From Chloroflexota bacterium (lineage in GTDB: Bacteria > Chloroflexota > Limnocylindria > Limnocylindrales > CSP1-4): a stretch of 40,990 bases of DNA. A model generated the notes under the pieces. That model saw nothing but the letters and a program-made list of their open reading frames with translations, did not search any database and had not been told where the DNA came from. Positions 1-8,558 of the stretch are shown piece by piece. The stretch covers positions 1 through 40,990 of the forward strand of contig JAJZRG010000029.1 of assembly GCA_021802825.1 (NCBI GenBank), in the 5' to 3' direction. The translations under genes and the position numbers were made by a program. The stretch's first letter is position 1; every line of letters begins with the position of its first letter.

Positions 1-51
1 CTCACGTCGGTCATACCGTGGCCGTGCCGGGCCGAGGAGGGGCGTCGGCGC

Positions 52-324
52 CTAGCGCAGGAAGGTCTTGCCGCACGTCCCGTCGCAGACCGTGACGAGC
101 GCGTGGCGCTCGGCCGCGTAGCCCGCGACGTGGAGCAGCCCCGGGCAGCCCGTGGTGGGGCACTTGTAGACCCACCACCGCTCCTGCTCGTCGAGCGGGG
201 TCGCCTCGGCCTTGAGCTTGTCGGCGAGGTCGGCGCGGTCGGTGAGCAGCGAGGTGACGGCCGCCATCCGCTGCGGCTCGCTCTCGCTCGTGTACGGGTA
301 GTTCTGCCCGACGTTGGATGTCAC
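52..324 (-). CDS. Small four-cysteine protein, possible zinc ribbon
   Basis: Function unknown. The protein has 90 residues and four cysteines arranged as C55-x4-C60 and C80-x3-C84, which could form a small zinc-binding ribbon. The N-terminal half is polar and probably helical. The GTG start at 324 was chosen because a good Shine-Dalgarno sequence (GGGAGG) lies about 6 nt upstream. A longer reading in the same frame would extend back into the end of the upstream glutamyltransferase gene with low-complexity, Arg-rich sequence, so it was rejected. It follows the MFS/glutamyltransferase pair on the same strand after a 91-nt gap and may share their transcript. The metal-binding role is inferred only from cysteine spacing. 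Confidence 0.6.
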   Translation of the reverse strand: MTSNVGQNYPYTSESEPQRMAAVTSLLTDRADLADKLKAEATPLDEQERWWVYKCPTTGCPGLLHVAGYAAERHALVTVCDGTCGKTFLR

Positions 325-415
325 CTGCGCCTCCCGCTCCACACCGAGGCGGCAGCCGCTCGTCGGAGCGCAGCCGGCCACCGGCGCGGCCGAGGATACC
401 ATCGCGGTCCTGCCG

Positions 416-2104
416 CTACCGGACCGCCGCCAGGCCCGCGCTCCGCGGGTCTGCGACCGCTGCGAGCGACCCGCCGGCGGCCGGCCCGCCGTCAACCAGC
501 TCGATCGCGTGCTCGTGGCCCAGCGAGCCGTCGAACCGGGCGCGCTCCAGCCGGTGCCCCCGCGAGCGCAGATCCCCGTCCACGCCCGGCGCCAGGTCGC
601 CGTCGGCCAGGACGCGGACGGGCGGCGCGAACCAGCCGTCGGGCTCCACGGTCACCCGCGGCGCGCCGACCGCCGTCGCGAGGTCGGCCCCGCCGTCCAC
701 CAGCGCGGACACGAGCTGGGCGTGGATCTGCGGCTGGATGTCGCCGCCCATCGATCCGGCCACGACCCACGGCCGGTGCTCGGCCGCGCGGAACAGCATC
801 CCGGGCAGGAGTGTATGCGCCGGACGCCGCCCGGGCGCGAGCAGGTTGGGGTGGCCGGGGATCAGCGAGAACGACGCGCCGCGATCCTGGAAGTGCACGC
901 CGGTCTCGGGGTCCAGCACGCCCGAGCCGAACCCCGCGGCGTTGGACTGGATCAGGCTGACCGCGTTGCCCTCCGCGTCCACGACCGCGAGGTAGATCGT
1001 GCCGCCCACCAGCGTCCGCACCGGGGTCGGCCCCGGGTCCGCGCGCCGCGGGTTGATCCGCGCGGCCAGGGCCCGGACGTGGGCGTCCGAGAGCAGCTCG
1101 CCCACCGGCACCGCTCGAGCCGCCGGATCGCCGAGCACCGCGTCGCGGTCCGCGTACGCGAGCTTGGCCGCCTCGAGCATCACGTGGACCCACGCGCCCG
1201 AGGACCAGCCCCGCCCGCCGAACGTCGCGCCCCCGGGGGGCCCGAACCGCTCCAGCACGCGGAGCAGCAGCAGCGCGAACACGCCGCTCGAGTTGGGCGG
1301 GTGCGACGTGACCCGCACGCCCCGGTACGTGGCCGAGATCGGGACGACCCAGTCGGAGCGGTGGTCCCGCAGGTCGGCGGCCGTGTGCGGACCGCCGGCG
1401 GAAGCGAGCCCCCGCGCGATCCTCTCGCCCAGGTCGCCGTCGTAGAACGCGTCGAAGCCCTCGGCAGCCAGCGTCCGCAGCGTCGCGGCCAGCGCAGGCA
1501 GCCGGACCACCTCGCCCGGTCGCCACGCCCGCCCATCCGGCCGCCAGACGTGGCCCAGCCCGGCGGCCCACGGCTCGCGCTCCACCTCGGGCCACAGCCG
1601 CTCGATCGCGTCGACCAGACCGTCCCAGGCCGGGAACCCGGCCTCCGCCTGCTCGATCGCGGGCGCGAGCACGGCGTCCCGCGTCAGTCGCCCCCAGCGT
1701 CGGTGGGCGTCGCCCCAGGAGCGGACAGCGCCCGGGACCGTGATCGAGAGGGGGCCGCGCAGGGGCACGCGCTCGAGGCCGGCGTCGCGCAGTCCGGCGG
1801 CCGACATCGCGGCGGGCGACCGCCCGGAGCCGTTGAGCGCGAGCTGCTCGCCGGCGGCCTCGTCCCACACGAGCCAGAACGCGTCCCCGCCGATCCCGCA
1901 GCCCTGGGGCATGACGACGCCGAGCACGGCATTGGTGGCGATCGCGGCATCGACGGCGTGCCCGCCGGCCGCCAGGACCGCCAGACCGGCCTGCGTCGCC
2001 AGGGCGTGCGGGGCCACGACGGCGCCACGGGCACCCCGCGCCAGCCGTACCGGCGCCATGGCCTCGGGGGGCGGCGTGCCCGGGGCGGCGCCGGGGTCGG
2101 GCAT
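416..2104 (-). CDS. Gamma-glutamyltransferase family protein (Ntn hydrolase)
   Basis: Family members cleave or transfer the gamma-glutamyl group of glutathione and related peptides and self-process at a threonine. The 562-residue sequence has the family N-terminus (AAGGHAVDAAIATNAVLGVV), an RxP-like region, and GGTIYLAVVDAEGNAVS, where Thr369 aligns with the catalytic, autoprocessing Thr391 of E. coli GGT. The later SMGGDIQPQ segment matches the conserved oxyanion-region glycines. No signal peptide is seen, so the enzyme is probably cytoplasmic, unlike periplasmic E. coli GGT and closer to YwrD-like members. The ATG lies 5 nt after the stop of the MFS permease gene, so the two are almost certainly cotranscribed. 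The exact substrate is not known; a transported peptide or gamma-glutamyl conjugate is an inference. Confidence 0.85.
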   Translation of the reverse strand: MPDPGAAPGTPPPEAMAPVRLARGARGAVVAPHALATQAGLAVLAAGGHAVDAAIATNAVLGVVMPQGCGIGGDAFWLVWDEAAGEQLALNGSGRSPAAMSAAGLRDAGLERVPLRGPLSITVPGAVRSWGDAHRRWGRLTRDAVLAPAIEQAEAGFPAWDGLVDAIERLWPEVEREPWAAGLGHVWRPDGRAWRPGEVVRLPALAATLRTLAAEGFDAFYDGDLGERIARGLASAGGPHTAADLRDHRSDWVVPISATYRGVRVTSHPPNSSGVFALLLLRVLERFGPPGGATFGGRGWSSGAWVHVMLEAAKLAYADRDAVLGDPAARAVPVGELLSDAHVRALAARINPRRADPGPTPVRTLVGGTIYLAVVDAEGNAVSLIQSNAAGFGSGVLDPETGVHFQDRGASFSLIPGHPNLLAPGRRPAHTLLPGMLFRAAEHRPWVVAGSMGGDIQPQIHAQLVSALVDGGADLATAVGAPRVTVEPDGWFAPPVRVLADGDLAPGVDGDLRSRGHRLERARFDGSLGHEHAIELVDGGPAAGGSLAAVADPRSAGLAAVR

Positions 2105-2109
2105 CAGGG

Positions 2110-3477
2110 CTAGACGGCCCGCGGCGGTCGCGGCACCGCCACCCGCCCCACCTGGTGCTCGTAGCCGCGCAGGTGGCTGAGCGGGACGAGCGCGATCCCG
2201 AGCAGCACGAAGGACGCGATGAAGATCCCGTCGAGCCCGGCCCGCTGCGCCGACTCGCCGCCGACCAGCGCGCCCGTGATCTGCCCCAAGCCGAGGAACA
2301 CGGAATAGAGCCCCATGATCGCGCCGCGGTCGTCGGGAAACGCCTCGGTCACGTCGGCGAGCAGGCCGATCGCGGCAGGCGTGGCGCCAGCGAGGACGAA
2401 CAGCCCGCCGGCGGCCAGGGCGACCATCGCGAGGATGAACGGGACCGGTGAGCCGCCCGCGTGGTTGATGATCGACCCCGCGACCAGGACCGCGAAGCCG
2501 CCCGCGATGCCGCGGAAGATGATCGTCGTCCGGCGCAGGTTCTTGAACCGCCCGCCCCAGTACAGCAGGCCCGCGAAGAACAGCAGCCCGCCGACGCCCA
2601 GACCGAGGCTGATGAAGGTCGGGTCGAAGCCGCCCATGAGCTGTTGGTCGGCGAACATCGGGTCCCGCTGCTTGACGAGCTGGAACAGCGTCTGGGTCGT
2701 GAACAGGCCCAGCGTGGCGTTGATCGCGATCCACGTCGGGGCCAGGAACCAGACCTCCCGACTGCGCAGGATGCGCGCGTAGCGGTGCAGGCCCTCGCGC
2801 GGGTCGTGCGCGGACGCGGCGGGCGCGGGCTCGGCGTCGCGCCGGACGCCATACCGGTAGATCGCGAACGAGAGCAGGTAGAGCAGGGCGTTGAGGAAGA
2901 ACGCCGGCGGGCCGATGAGGTCGAACAGCGGACCGGCGACGACGAACCCGCACAGGATCCCGGCCAGGGTCGCGGCCTCGAAGCGGGCGACGGCGCGGCC
3001 GCGGGCCAGCTCGTCGGAGGCGGTGGCGAAGGCGATGAACCCGAGGATCGACGGGACGGACGCGGCGGTTGAGCCGCCCTCGAGCAGGCGCGTGAACGCG
3101 ATGACCGGCAGGCTCACCGTGAGCCCGGTGATGATCACCGCAATGGCGCCGAAGGCCGGTCCGACGAGCATCACGCGCCGGTGGCCGATCCGGTCGGACA
3201 GGATCCCGAAGATCGGCGACCCGATCAGCTCCGACGCGAAGAACAGCGCGACCATCACCCCGACGTGCCACGACTGGACCGGCTGCCCGCCATGGTGCTG
3301 GAACCGCCCGAAGTAGAAGGTCAGCATCGCGCCGGTGACGCCCGTCGCGAGCCGCAGGGTGAACGTGCCGAGGAGGACGGCCGTGACCGGCGCCCTGCCG
3401 GCGGCGACGTCGAGGACGGTGCGCCGGGCGCTCGCGGGCAGCGAGCGGAGGGTCCCGGCGAGACGGGCGAACGACAT
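2110..3477 (-). CDS. MFS transporter
   Basis: Secondary transporter of the major facilitator superfamily, inner membrane, 455 residues with about 12 predicted membrane segments. The loop between segments 2 and 3 carries the MFS signature as GILSDRIGHRRVMLVG, and the central cytoplasmic loop contains the charged DPREGLHRYARILRSREVW stretch. The start MSFARL at 3477 is chosen because homologous sequence begins there and a TACCCT -10-like hexamer ends 8 nt upstream, suggesting a leaderless or very short-leader mRNA. Further upstream the frame reads into the antisense of degV. It is followed 5 nt later by the gamma-glutamyltransferase gene, so it may import or export that enzyme's substrate. Substrate is unknown. 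Confidence 0.85.
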   Translation of the reverse strand: MSFARLAGTLRSLPASARRTVLDVAAGRAPVTAVLLGTFTLRLATGVTGAMLTFYFGRFQHHGGQPVQSWHVGVMVALFFASELIGSPIFGILSDRIGHRRVMLVGPAFGAIAVIITGLTVSLPVIAFTRLLEGGSTAASVPSILGFIAFATASDELARGRAVARFEAATLAGILCGFVVAGPLFDLIGPPAFFLNALLYLLSFAIYRYGVRRDAEPAPAASAHDPREGLHRYARILRSREVWFLAPTWIAINATLGLFTTQTLFQLVKQRDPMFADQQLMGGFDPTFISLGLGVGGLLFFAGLLYWGGRFKNLRRTTIIFRGIAGGFAVLVAGSIINHAGGSPVPFILAMVALAAGGLFVLAGATPAAIGLLADVTEAFPDDRGAIMGLYSVFLGLGQITGALVGGESAQRAGLDGIFIASFVLLGIALVPLSHLRGYEHQVGRVAVPRPPRAV

Positions 3478-3484
3478 GCCCGAC

Positions 3485-3490
3485 AGGGTA
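3485..3490 (-). promoter_or_regulatory. Candidate -10 element, leaderless MFS gene
   Basis: TACCCT is followed by 7 nt and then the ATG at 3477. Transcription from it would begin at or within a few bases of the start codon. No convincing -35 hexamer is visible 16-18 bp upstream. Confidence 0.4.
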
Positions 3491-3666
3491 TCGGGTGTCG
3501 ACGGGGGCAGGGGCCCGCCGCGCGGCAGGGCCGCAGGCGGCCCATGCCGCAGGCGGCCCATGAGGCGCGAAGCGCCGGCGCGCGCCGCCACCGGTCCGTA
3601 TCCTTGGGCGCACGGGGCCAGGCCGCTCACGCCCGAACGCGGCCCGTCCACAAGGAGGAGCCTGCC

Positions 3667-4512
3667 ATGTCGCGTGTGGCTATCGTCATCGACTCGGCCA
3701 GCGACATGCCGCCCGAGGTCGCGGCCCGGCAGGGGATCATCATCGTCCCGCTCGAGGTCTCGTTCGGGGACCGCAAGTTCCGGGCGATCACCGAGCTCTC
3801 CACCGACGAGTTCTGGCAGCGGATGCTGGCACCGGGCGCGCCGCTGCCCACCACGGCCGCCGCGTCGCCGGGCGAGTTCAAGGCCGTGTTCGAGGCGGCC
3901 TTCGAGCAGGGCGCCGAGGCGATCGTGTGCGTCGACGTCTCCGAGGAGCTCTCGGGGACGGTCAAGTCGGCACGGATCGCGGCAGCGATGCTCGAGGGCC
4001 GCGAGATCCACGTGATCGACTCGCGCACTGCCTCCATGGGCTTCGGGATGCTCGCCCAGATGGCCACCGAGCTCGCCGAGCAGGGCAAGAGCGCCGCCGA
4101 GATCGCGGCGATCATCGAGGCGCGCAAGGCCGACGTGGACCTCTACGTCGCCCTCGACACGCTCGAGTACCTCAAGCGCGGTGGGCGAATCAGCGGGGCC
4201 AGCGCCGCCGTCGGCTCCATGCTGTCGATCAAGCCGATCATCACCGTCGTGGACGGGGTCGTCGAGAAGGCCGACCAGGTGCGCACGCGGGCGAAGGCAC
4301 GCGAGCGGACGCTGGCGCTCCTCACGGCGCGCCCGCTCGAGCGGGCCACTGTGCTCCACAGCACGAACGCCGACGTGGAGGAGTTCCGCCAGCAGTTCCA
4401 AGAGCGGTCCGGGCTCGCCGATTCGCAGATCCAGGTGGTGACGATCGGCCCGTCGGTCGGGCCGCATGTCGGCCCCGGGTGCCTGGGCGCGACGATCCTG
4501 CGCCAGAGCTGA
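3667..4512 (+). CDS. degV: DegV family fatty-acid-binding protein
   Basis: DegV-family proteins bind a fatty acid and, as FakB, present it to the kinase FakA for phosphorylation. The 281-residue protein starts with MSRVAIVIDSASDMP, has the two-domain DegV layout, and carries conserved motifs: LPTTAAASPGEF, VDVSEELSGTVKSA, VIDSRTASMGFGML, LEYLKRGGRISG and the C-terminal GPSVGPHVGPGCLG. The start has a strong Shine-Dalgarno sequence (AAGGAGG) 8 nt upstream. It is transcribed divergently from the MFS gene; a TATCCT hexamer at 3599-3604 may be its -10. No fakA (Dak-type kinase) gene is in the window, so the lipid kinase partner must lie elsewhere. Family assignment is firm; the exact lipid is not known. 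Confidence 0.92.
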   Translation: MSRVAIVIDSASDMPPEVAARQGIIIVPLEVSFGDRKFRAITELSTDEFWQRMLAPGAPLPTTAAASPGEFKAVFEAAFEQGAEAIVCVDVSEELSGTVKSARIAAAMLEGREIHVIDSRTASMGFGMLAQMATELAEQGKSAAEIAAIIEARKADVDLYVALDTLEYLKRGGRISGASAAVGSMLSIKPIITVVDGVVEKADQVRTRAKARERTLALLTARPLERATVLHSTNADVEEFRQQFQERSGLADSQIQVVTIGPSVGPHVGPGCLGATILRQS

Positions 4513-4772
4513 CCCCACCGGGGGCAGACCCGACGGCGTCGGCCGGACATCCTCGGCCGGGAGCGCCCAAGTGACGGATTGGTTGCGACAGGGTGACGAC
4601 CGGCAGGGGGTCGGCACCGTTCCGCGGCTATACTTGCCGGGCAGAGGCGGCGTGCGACGTCTCGCGGCCGGCATTTCGGGCCCGACCGTTGCGCGCCCCC
4701 GTGGGGTCGTCCGGAAGACGGCTCAACCGCTCGGGACGGCGTCCACCGTCCCCGCACGAGGAACATCCGTTC

Positions 4773-6038
4773 ATGACGACGGAGCAAGTTGCGGCGCCCA
4801 TCAACGCCTGGCAGGTCGCCCAACGGCAGTTCGATCTGGCCGCTGAGATGCTCAACCTCGATCCCGGCCTGCGCCGCGTGTTGCGCGAGCCGCGCCGCGA
4901 GCTGACGGTGCATTTCCCGGTCCACATGGACGACGGGAACGTGCAGGTGTTCACCGGCTTCCGCGTGCAGCACAACCTGGGCCGCGGCCCCGCCAAGGGC
5001 GGCATCCGCTACCACCAGGACGTCACCCTCGACGAGGTCAAGGCCCTCGCGATGTGGATGACCTGGAAGTGCGCGGTCGTGGGCATCCCGTACGGCGGCG
5101 GCAAGGGCGGCGTCATCGTCGACCCCAAGAAGCTGTCCAAGAAAGAGCTCGAGGGCCTGTCCCGGCGCTTCTTCACCGAGATCAGCGTCTTGATCGGCCC
5201 CGAGCGCGACATCCCCGCGCCGGACGTCAACACCACGCCCCAGATCATGGCCTGGTTCATGGACACCTACTCCATGCACCAGGGCTACACGGTCCCGGGC
5301 GTCGTGACGGGCAAGCCGATCAGCCTGGGTGGCTCCGAGGGCCGCAACGAGGCGACGGCGCGCGGCTGCGTGTTCACGGTCGTGAAAGCCGCCGCGCACC
5401 TCGGCATAGACCTCAAGAGCGCCACTGTCGCCGTCCAGGGCTACGGCAACGCGGGCTCCATCGCGGCCCAGCTCATGGCGGCCGAGGGCAGCACGGTCGT
5501 GGCCGTGTCCGACTCGACCGGCGGCATCCGCAACATGGCCGGCCTCGACCCGGACAAGGTCCTCGCCTGGAAGAAGGAGCACGGGACCGTCCAGGGCTTT
5601 CCGGGCGCCGAGGACATCAGCAACGCCGAGCTGCTCGAGACGCCGTGCGATGTCCTGATCCCGGCCGCGTACGAGAACCAGATCACCGCGCGCAACGCCA
5701 TGGACATCAAGGCCAGGATTGTCGCCGAGGCCGCGAACGGCCCGACGACGCCCGAGGCCGACGAGATCCTCTACCAGCGCGGCGTGTTCATGATCCCGGA
5801 CATCCTGTGCAACGCCGGCGGCGTGACTGTCAGCTACTTCGAGTGGGTCCAGGACCTCAACCGCGACCACTGGACCGAGAAGGAAGTCAACGCGAAGCTC
5901 AAGGTCATCATGGACCAGGCGTTCGCCGAGGTCCTGGCCCAGAGCCAGAAGCACGGCGTGAACATGCGGACGGGCGCCTACCTCAACGCCGTCCAGCGGG
6001 TGGCAGACGCCACCGCGATGCGCGGCCTCTACCCGTGA
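4773..6038 (+). CDS. gdhA: Glu/Leu/Phe/Val-family dehydrogenase, probably glutamate dehydrogenase
   Basis: Oxidative deamination of glutamate to 2-oxoglutarate and ammonia, or the reverse, with NAD(P). The 421-residue length is typical for the hexameric bacterial enzymes. The substrate domain shows GPAKGGIRYH (Lys75), TWKCAVVGIPYGGGKGG (Lys99 and catalytic Lys111) and RDIPAPDVNT (Asp151). The Rossmann domain follows, with GYGNAGS at residues 223-229. The start MTTEQVAAPINAW is preceded by GAGG about 11 nt upstream; a longer in-frame reading lacks homologous content. A TATACT hexamer at 4629-4634 could be the -10 of a roughly 130-nt leader. A strong intrinsic terminator follows directly, so the gene appears monocistronic. 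NAD versus NADP preference was not settled. Confidence 0.92.
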   Translation: MTTEQVAAPINAWQVAQRQFDLAAEMLNLDPGLRRVLREPRRELTVHFPVHMDDGNVQVFTGFRVQHNLGRGPAKGGIRYHQDVTLDEVKALAMWMTWKCAVVGIPYGGGKGGVIVDPKKLSKKELEGLSRRFFTEISVLIGPERDIPAPDVNTTPQIMAWFMDTYSMHQGYTVPGVVTGKPISLGGSEGRNEATARGCVFTVVKAAAHLGIDLKSATVAVQGYGNAGSIAAQLMAAEGSTVVAVSDSTGGIRNMAGLDPDKVLAWKKEHGTVQGFPGAEDISNAELLETPCDVLIPAAYENQITARNAMDIKARIVAEAANGPTTPEADEILYQRGVFMIPDILCNAGGVTVSYFEWVQDLNRDHWTEKEVNAKLKVIMDQAFAEVLAQSQKHGVNMRTGAYLNAVQRVADATAMRGLYP

Positions 6039-6083
6039 TCTGCCGCGGCCGCTGACCCGGCCGCACCCATCGTCTTCCCCGAG

Positions 6084-6110
6084 ACGACCCGGCTTTCGCC
6101 GGGTCGTTTC
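6084..6110 (+). terminator. Intrinsic terminator after glutamate dehydrogenase
   Basis: A perfect 10-bp GC-rich stem (ACGACCCGGC / GCCGGGTCGT) with a TTTC loop is followed by TTTCGATT. It lies 45 nt after the dehydrogenase stop codon. Confidence 0.85.
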
Positions 6111-6200
6111 GATTCCTTACGCTCCAGGACGGCGCCGTCTGAACACGGCTCCCCGTACATTCGCCCCGCCTCTACATGGGGGCTGCACGCGGGGTAACAC

Positions 6201-7838
6201 GTGGACGTGGGCGACGAAGGGGAATCTCCGCAAGGGCGGTCGATCGTCAGCCGGCGCCGCCTCCTGGCCGCAGGCGCGATGGCTGGCACGGCGGCGGTGC
6301 TAGCCGCCTGCTCCAACACCCCGTCAAGCTCGCCGGTCACGGCGCCCACCCTCGCGCCACCGGTGGCCTCCTCGGGACCCACCGTCCGGAGCGTGACGGC
6401 GGCGCCGCCATCGCTGGGGCCCGACCGCGACAGCTCGATGAAGGTTGAGAACCTCATCCCTGGCGACGACCGCTGGGACCGGATGCGAGCCCCCTCCGGC
6501 GTGAGTGCCTACCTCGCCGCAGCGTCGGTCGGGCCGGGCGAGCCGCTCTCGCTGCGCGCCCAGGGAAGCGGCTTCGTGGACGTGGAGTGGTACCGCCTGG
6601 GCTGGTATGACGGTCTCGGCGGCCGTCTCATCAAGGTGGACCGCCACGTCCGTCTCTCGAAGCAGCCGCGCGCCACGATCGACAACGTGACCGGACTGGT
6701 CGAGGCGCACTGGACGCCCGTGCTCCAGACCACTGCCCCCAGCGGGGTGAAGAGCGGCATGCTGCTCGCGGTGCTCCGGTCGCCCAAGGGCCACAGCATC
6801 GCGAACGTGCCGATTGTGCTGCGCCCCGATCCGACCGATCCGCAGCGCGCGCCCATCTTGTTCGTGAGCGCCGCGGCGACTTGGCAGGCCTACAACGCCT
6901 GGGGCGGGCTCGACCTCTACTCGAACGTCTACAACCACCCCGTGGCGGCCACGGCGAACCACCGGGCCGCTCAGGTGTCCTTCGACCGCCCCTACGCCCT
7001 CGACTCCGGTGCGGGCTTCCTCCGGCGGTGGGAGCTCCAGTTCATCCGTTGGATGGAACGCAACGGCCGCGACGTGGAGTACATCGCGGACGTGGACCTC
7101 GAGCGCAACCCCGACCTCGCGAACGGACGGCGCATGCTCGTCATGGCGGGCCACCCCGAGTACTGGACGCGACCCATGCGCTCGCGTGTGGAGGCAGCGG
7201 TCGCGGCCGGCACCAACGTCGCGTTCCTGACCGCGAACGAGGTCTATTGGCAGGCGCGCCTCGAGGACGGACCCGCCGGTCCAGGCACGCGGATCACGTC
7301 GTACAAGAGCAAGACCGCTGACCCGATCATGGTGACGCGGCCCGACCTGACCACCTGCCGCTGGCGCGAGGCCCCGGTCAACGACCCCGAGGCTCCGCTG
7401 GTCGGTCAGATGTACGGGCGGATCGTGGAGCGCGTGGCCGATTGGATCGTCACGAACCACGGCCACTGGCTCTACGAGGGCACCGACCTGCGCGACGGCG
7501 ACGCGATCTCGAACCTCGTCGGGCAGGAGTACGACACGTTCTTCCCGGACCTCGCCCAGCCTGGAACCGTTCAGTTGGCGCACAGCCCGGTCAACGCTGT
7601 GCGCAGCTCGAAGCACGACCCGGGTGCCTACCCGAGCGCGCCCATCCACACCTCTACCATGTACACGGCGCAGTCCGGTGCCACGGTCTTCGCGGCGGGG
7701 ACGTTCCAGTGGTCATGGGCCATCGACGACTACGGCTCCCGTGACTACAAGGGTGTCCGCACGCCGATCGACGACCGCGTCGGGCGCATGACGGCCAACC
7801 TGTTCGACCGGCTGGGCGACGGGCCGCTCGCACCCTAG
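6201..7838 (+). CDS. Tat-exported lipoprotein, N,N-dimethylformamidase beta-like domain
   Basis: The 545-residue protein has a twin-arginine signal (SRRRLLAAGAMAG, residues 17-29) followed by a lipobox (LAAC, Cys37), so it should be exported folded and anchored to the outer face of the membrane. After a Ser/Pro/Thr-rich linker the mature part matches the C-terminal beta-subunit-like domain of N,N-dimethylformamidase: ASGFVDVEWYRLGWYDG-type strand, ATWQAYNAWGGLDLY, the VEYIADVDLE segment and MAGHPEYWTRPMR. True dimethylformamidase activity is not implied; many secreted proteins share this domain. The GTG at 6201 (alternative GTG at 6207) follows GGGGTAAC. It sits alone between a terminator and an unknown gene. 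Confidence 0.7.
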   Translation: MDVGDEGESPQGRSIVSRRRLLAAGAMAGTAAVLAACSNTPSSSPVTAPTLAPPVASSGPTVRSVTAAPPSLGPDRDSSMKVENLIPGDDRWDRMRAPSGVSAYLAAASVGPGEPLSLRAQGSGFVDVEWYRLGWYDGLGGRLIKVDRHVRLSKQPRATIDNVTGLVEAHWTPVLQTTAPSGVKSGMLLAVLRSPKGHSIANVPIVLRPDPTDPQRAPILFVSAAATWQAYNAWGGLDLYSNVYNHPVAATANHRAAQVSFDRPYALDSGAGFLRRWELQFIRWMERNGRDVEYIADVDLERNPDLANGRRMLVMAGHPEYWTRPMRSRVEAAVAAGTNVAFLTANEVYWQARLEDGPAGPGTRITSYKSKTADPIMVTRPDLTTCRWREAPVNDPEAPLVGQMYGRIVERVADWIVTNHGHWLYEGTDLRDGDAISNLVGQEYDTFFPDLAQPGTVQLAHSPVNAVRSSKHDPGAYPSAPIHTSTMYTAQSGATVFAAGTFQWSWAIDDYGSRDYKGVRTPIDDRVGRMTANLFDRLGDGPLAP

Positions 7839-7908
7839 AGGAGGCGCAGCCGTCCCATCGCCCAGGCGCCACCGCGGGCACCTCCGCGTGGCCCCGCGCC
7901 GGCGCTGC

Positions 7909-7914
7909 TACCAT
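7909..7914 (+). promoter_or_regulatory. Candidate -10 element, leaderless unknown gene
   Basis: TACCAT is separated by only 6 nt from the ATG at 7921, and there is no Shine-Dalgarno sequence in between. No good -35 is seen at the usual spacing. Confidence 0.45.
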
Positions 7915-7920
7915 CCGGCC

Positions 7921-8526
7921 ATGCTCGATCACGAGGAGAAGTTCCTCTTCAAAGAGGAGATCCTCCACCTCGCCAACGCCCTCAACGACCCGGGCAGCCT
8001 CGACAATGTCGAGGACCTGCTGACGGACGTCATCACCAGCCCGCGCTTCGACTCCGAGGTGTTCACCCTCGAGCGCAGCCTCCAGGTCATGCTCGGTGCC
8101 CGCGCCGGCACCACCCTCGTCGGGCTGCTGACCGTGGCGCCTGAGGTGTTCGAGGATGTGTCCGAGGTTCGGATCCCGCCCGAGGTCCACGAGCGGCTGG
8201 TGGCGTGGCGTGCGCGATTCGGCCTGGCCATCGACAACGCGCTCAACTTCCTGAACAACCCGGACGGCATCCAGGGACACAACTTCGGCACTCAGGTCGC
8301 CCACCTGGACGAGCGGCGCGTGCTCCAGGGCCGCCTCACGCTCGTCCGCTACAACAACGAGCCCCAGTTCTTCCTCGCCGACGCCTCGGTGTTCTTGGGC
8401 CTCGTGACCGACATCATGGAGCGTCTCGGCCCCCATCTGGAGTCCGACAGCGTCGACGACGAGTCCCTCACCCGCCTGCGCGAGGCTGTCGCGCTGATCG
8501 AGCGCAAGACCGCGCCCCGCGGCTGA
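7921..8526 (+). CDS. Conserved-looking hypothetical protein, 201 aa
   Basis: Not recognised. The protein is soluble, rich in acidic residues and leucine, and has no signal peptide or membrane segment. The N-terminus (MLDHEEKFLFKEEILHLANAL) is helical, and a middle segment (FGLAIDNALNFLNNPDGI) is followed by a short beta-rich part (RRVLQGRLTLVRYNNEPQFF). The start is fixed by the TACCAT hexamer 6 nt upstream, consistent with a leaderless message. The stop is 32 nt before the BioD-like gene, so the two probably form one transcript that may continue to the MFS gene at 9785. It could be a partner of the P-loop protein, but nothing in the sequence shows this. Confidence 0.75.
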   Translation: MLDHEEKFLFKEEILHLANALNDPGSLDNVEDLLTDVITSPRFDSEVFTLERSLQVMLGARAGTTLVGLLTVAPEVFEDVSEVRIPPEVHERLVAWRARFGLAIDNALNFLNNPDGIQGHNFGTQVAHLDERRVLQGRLTLVRYNNEPQFFLADASVFLGLVTDIMERLGPHLESDSVDDESLTRLREAVALIERKTAPRG

Positions 8527-8558
8527 TACGCCGGTGGGCCGCCGCCGGGAGCCGCCAG

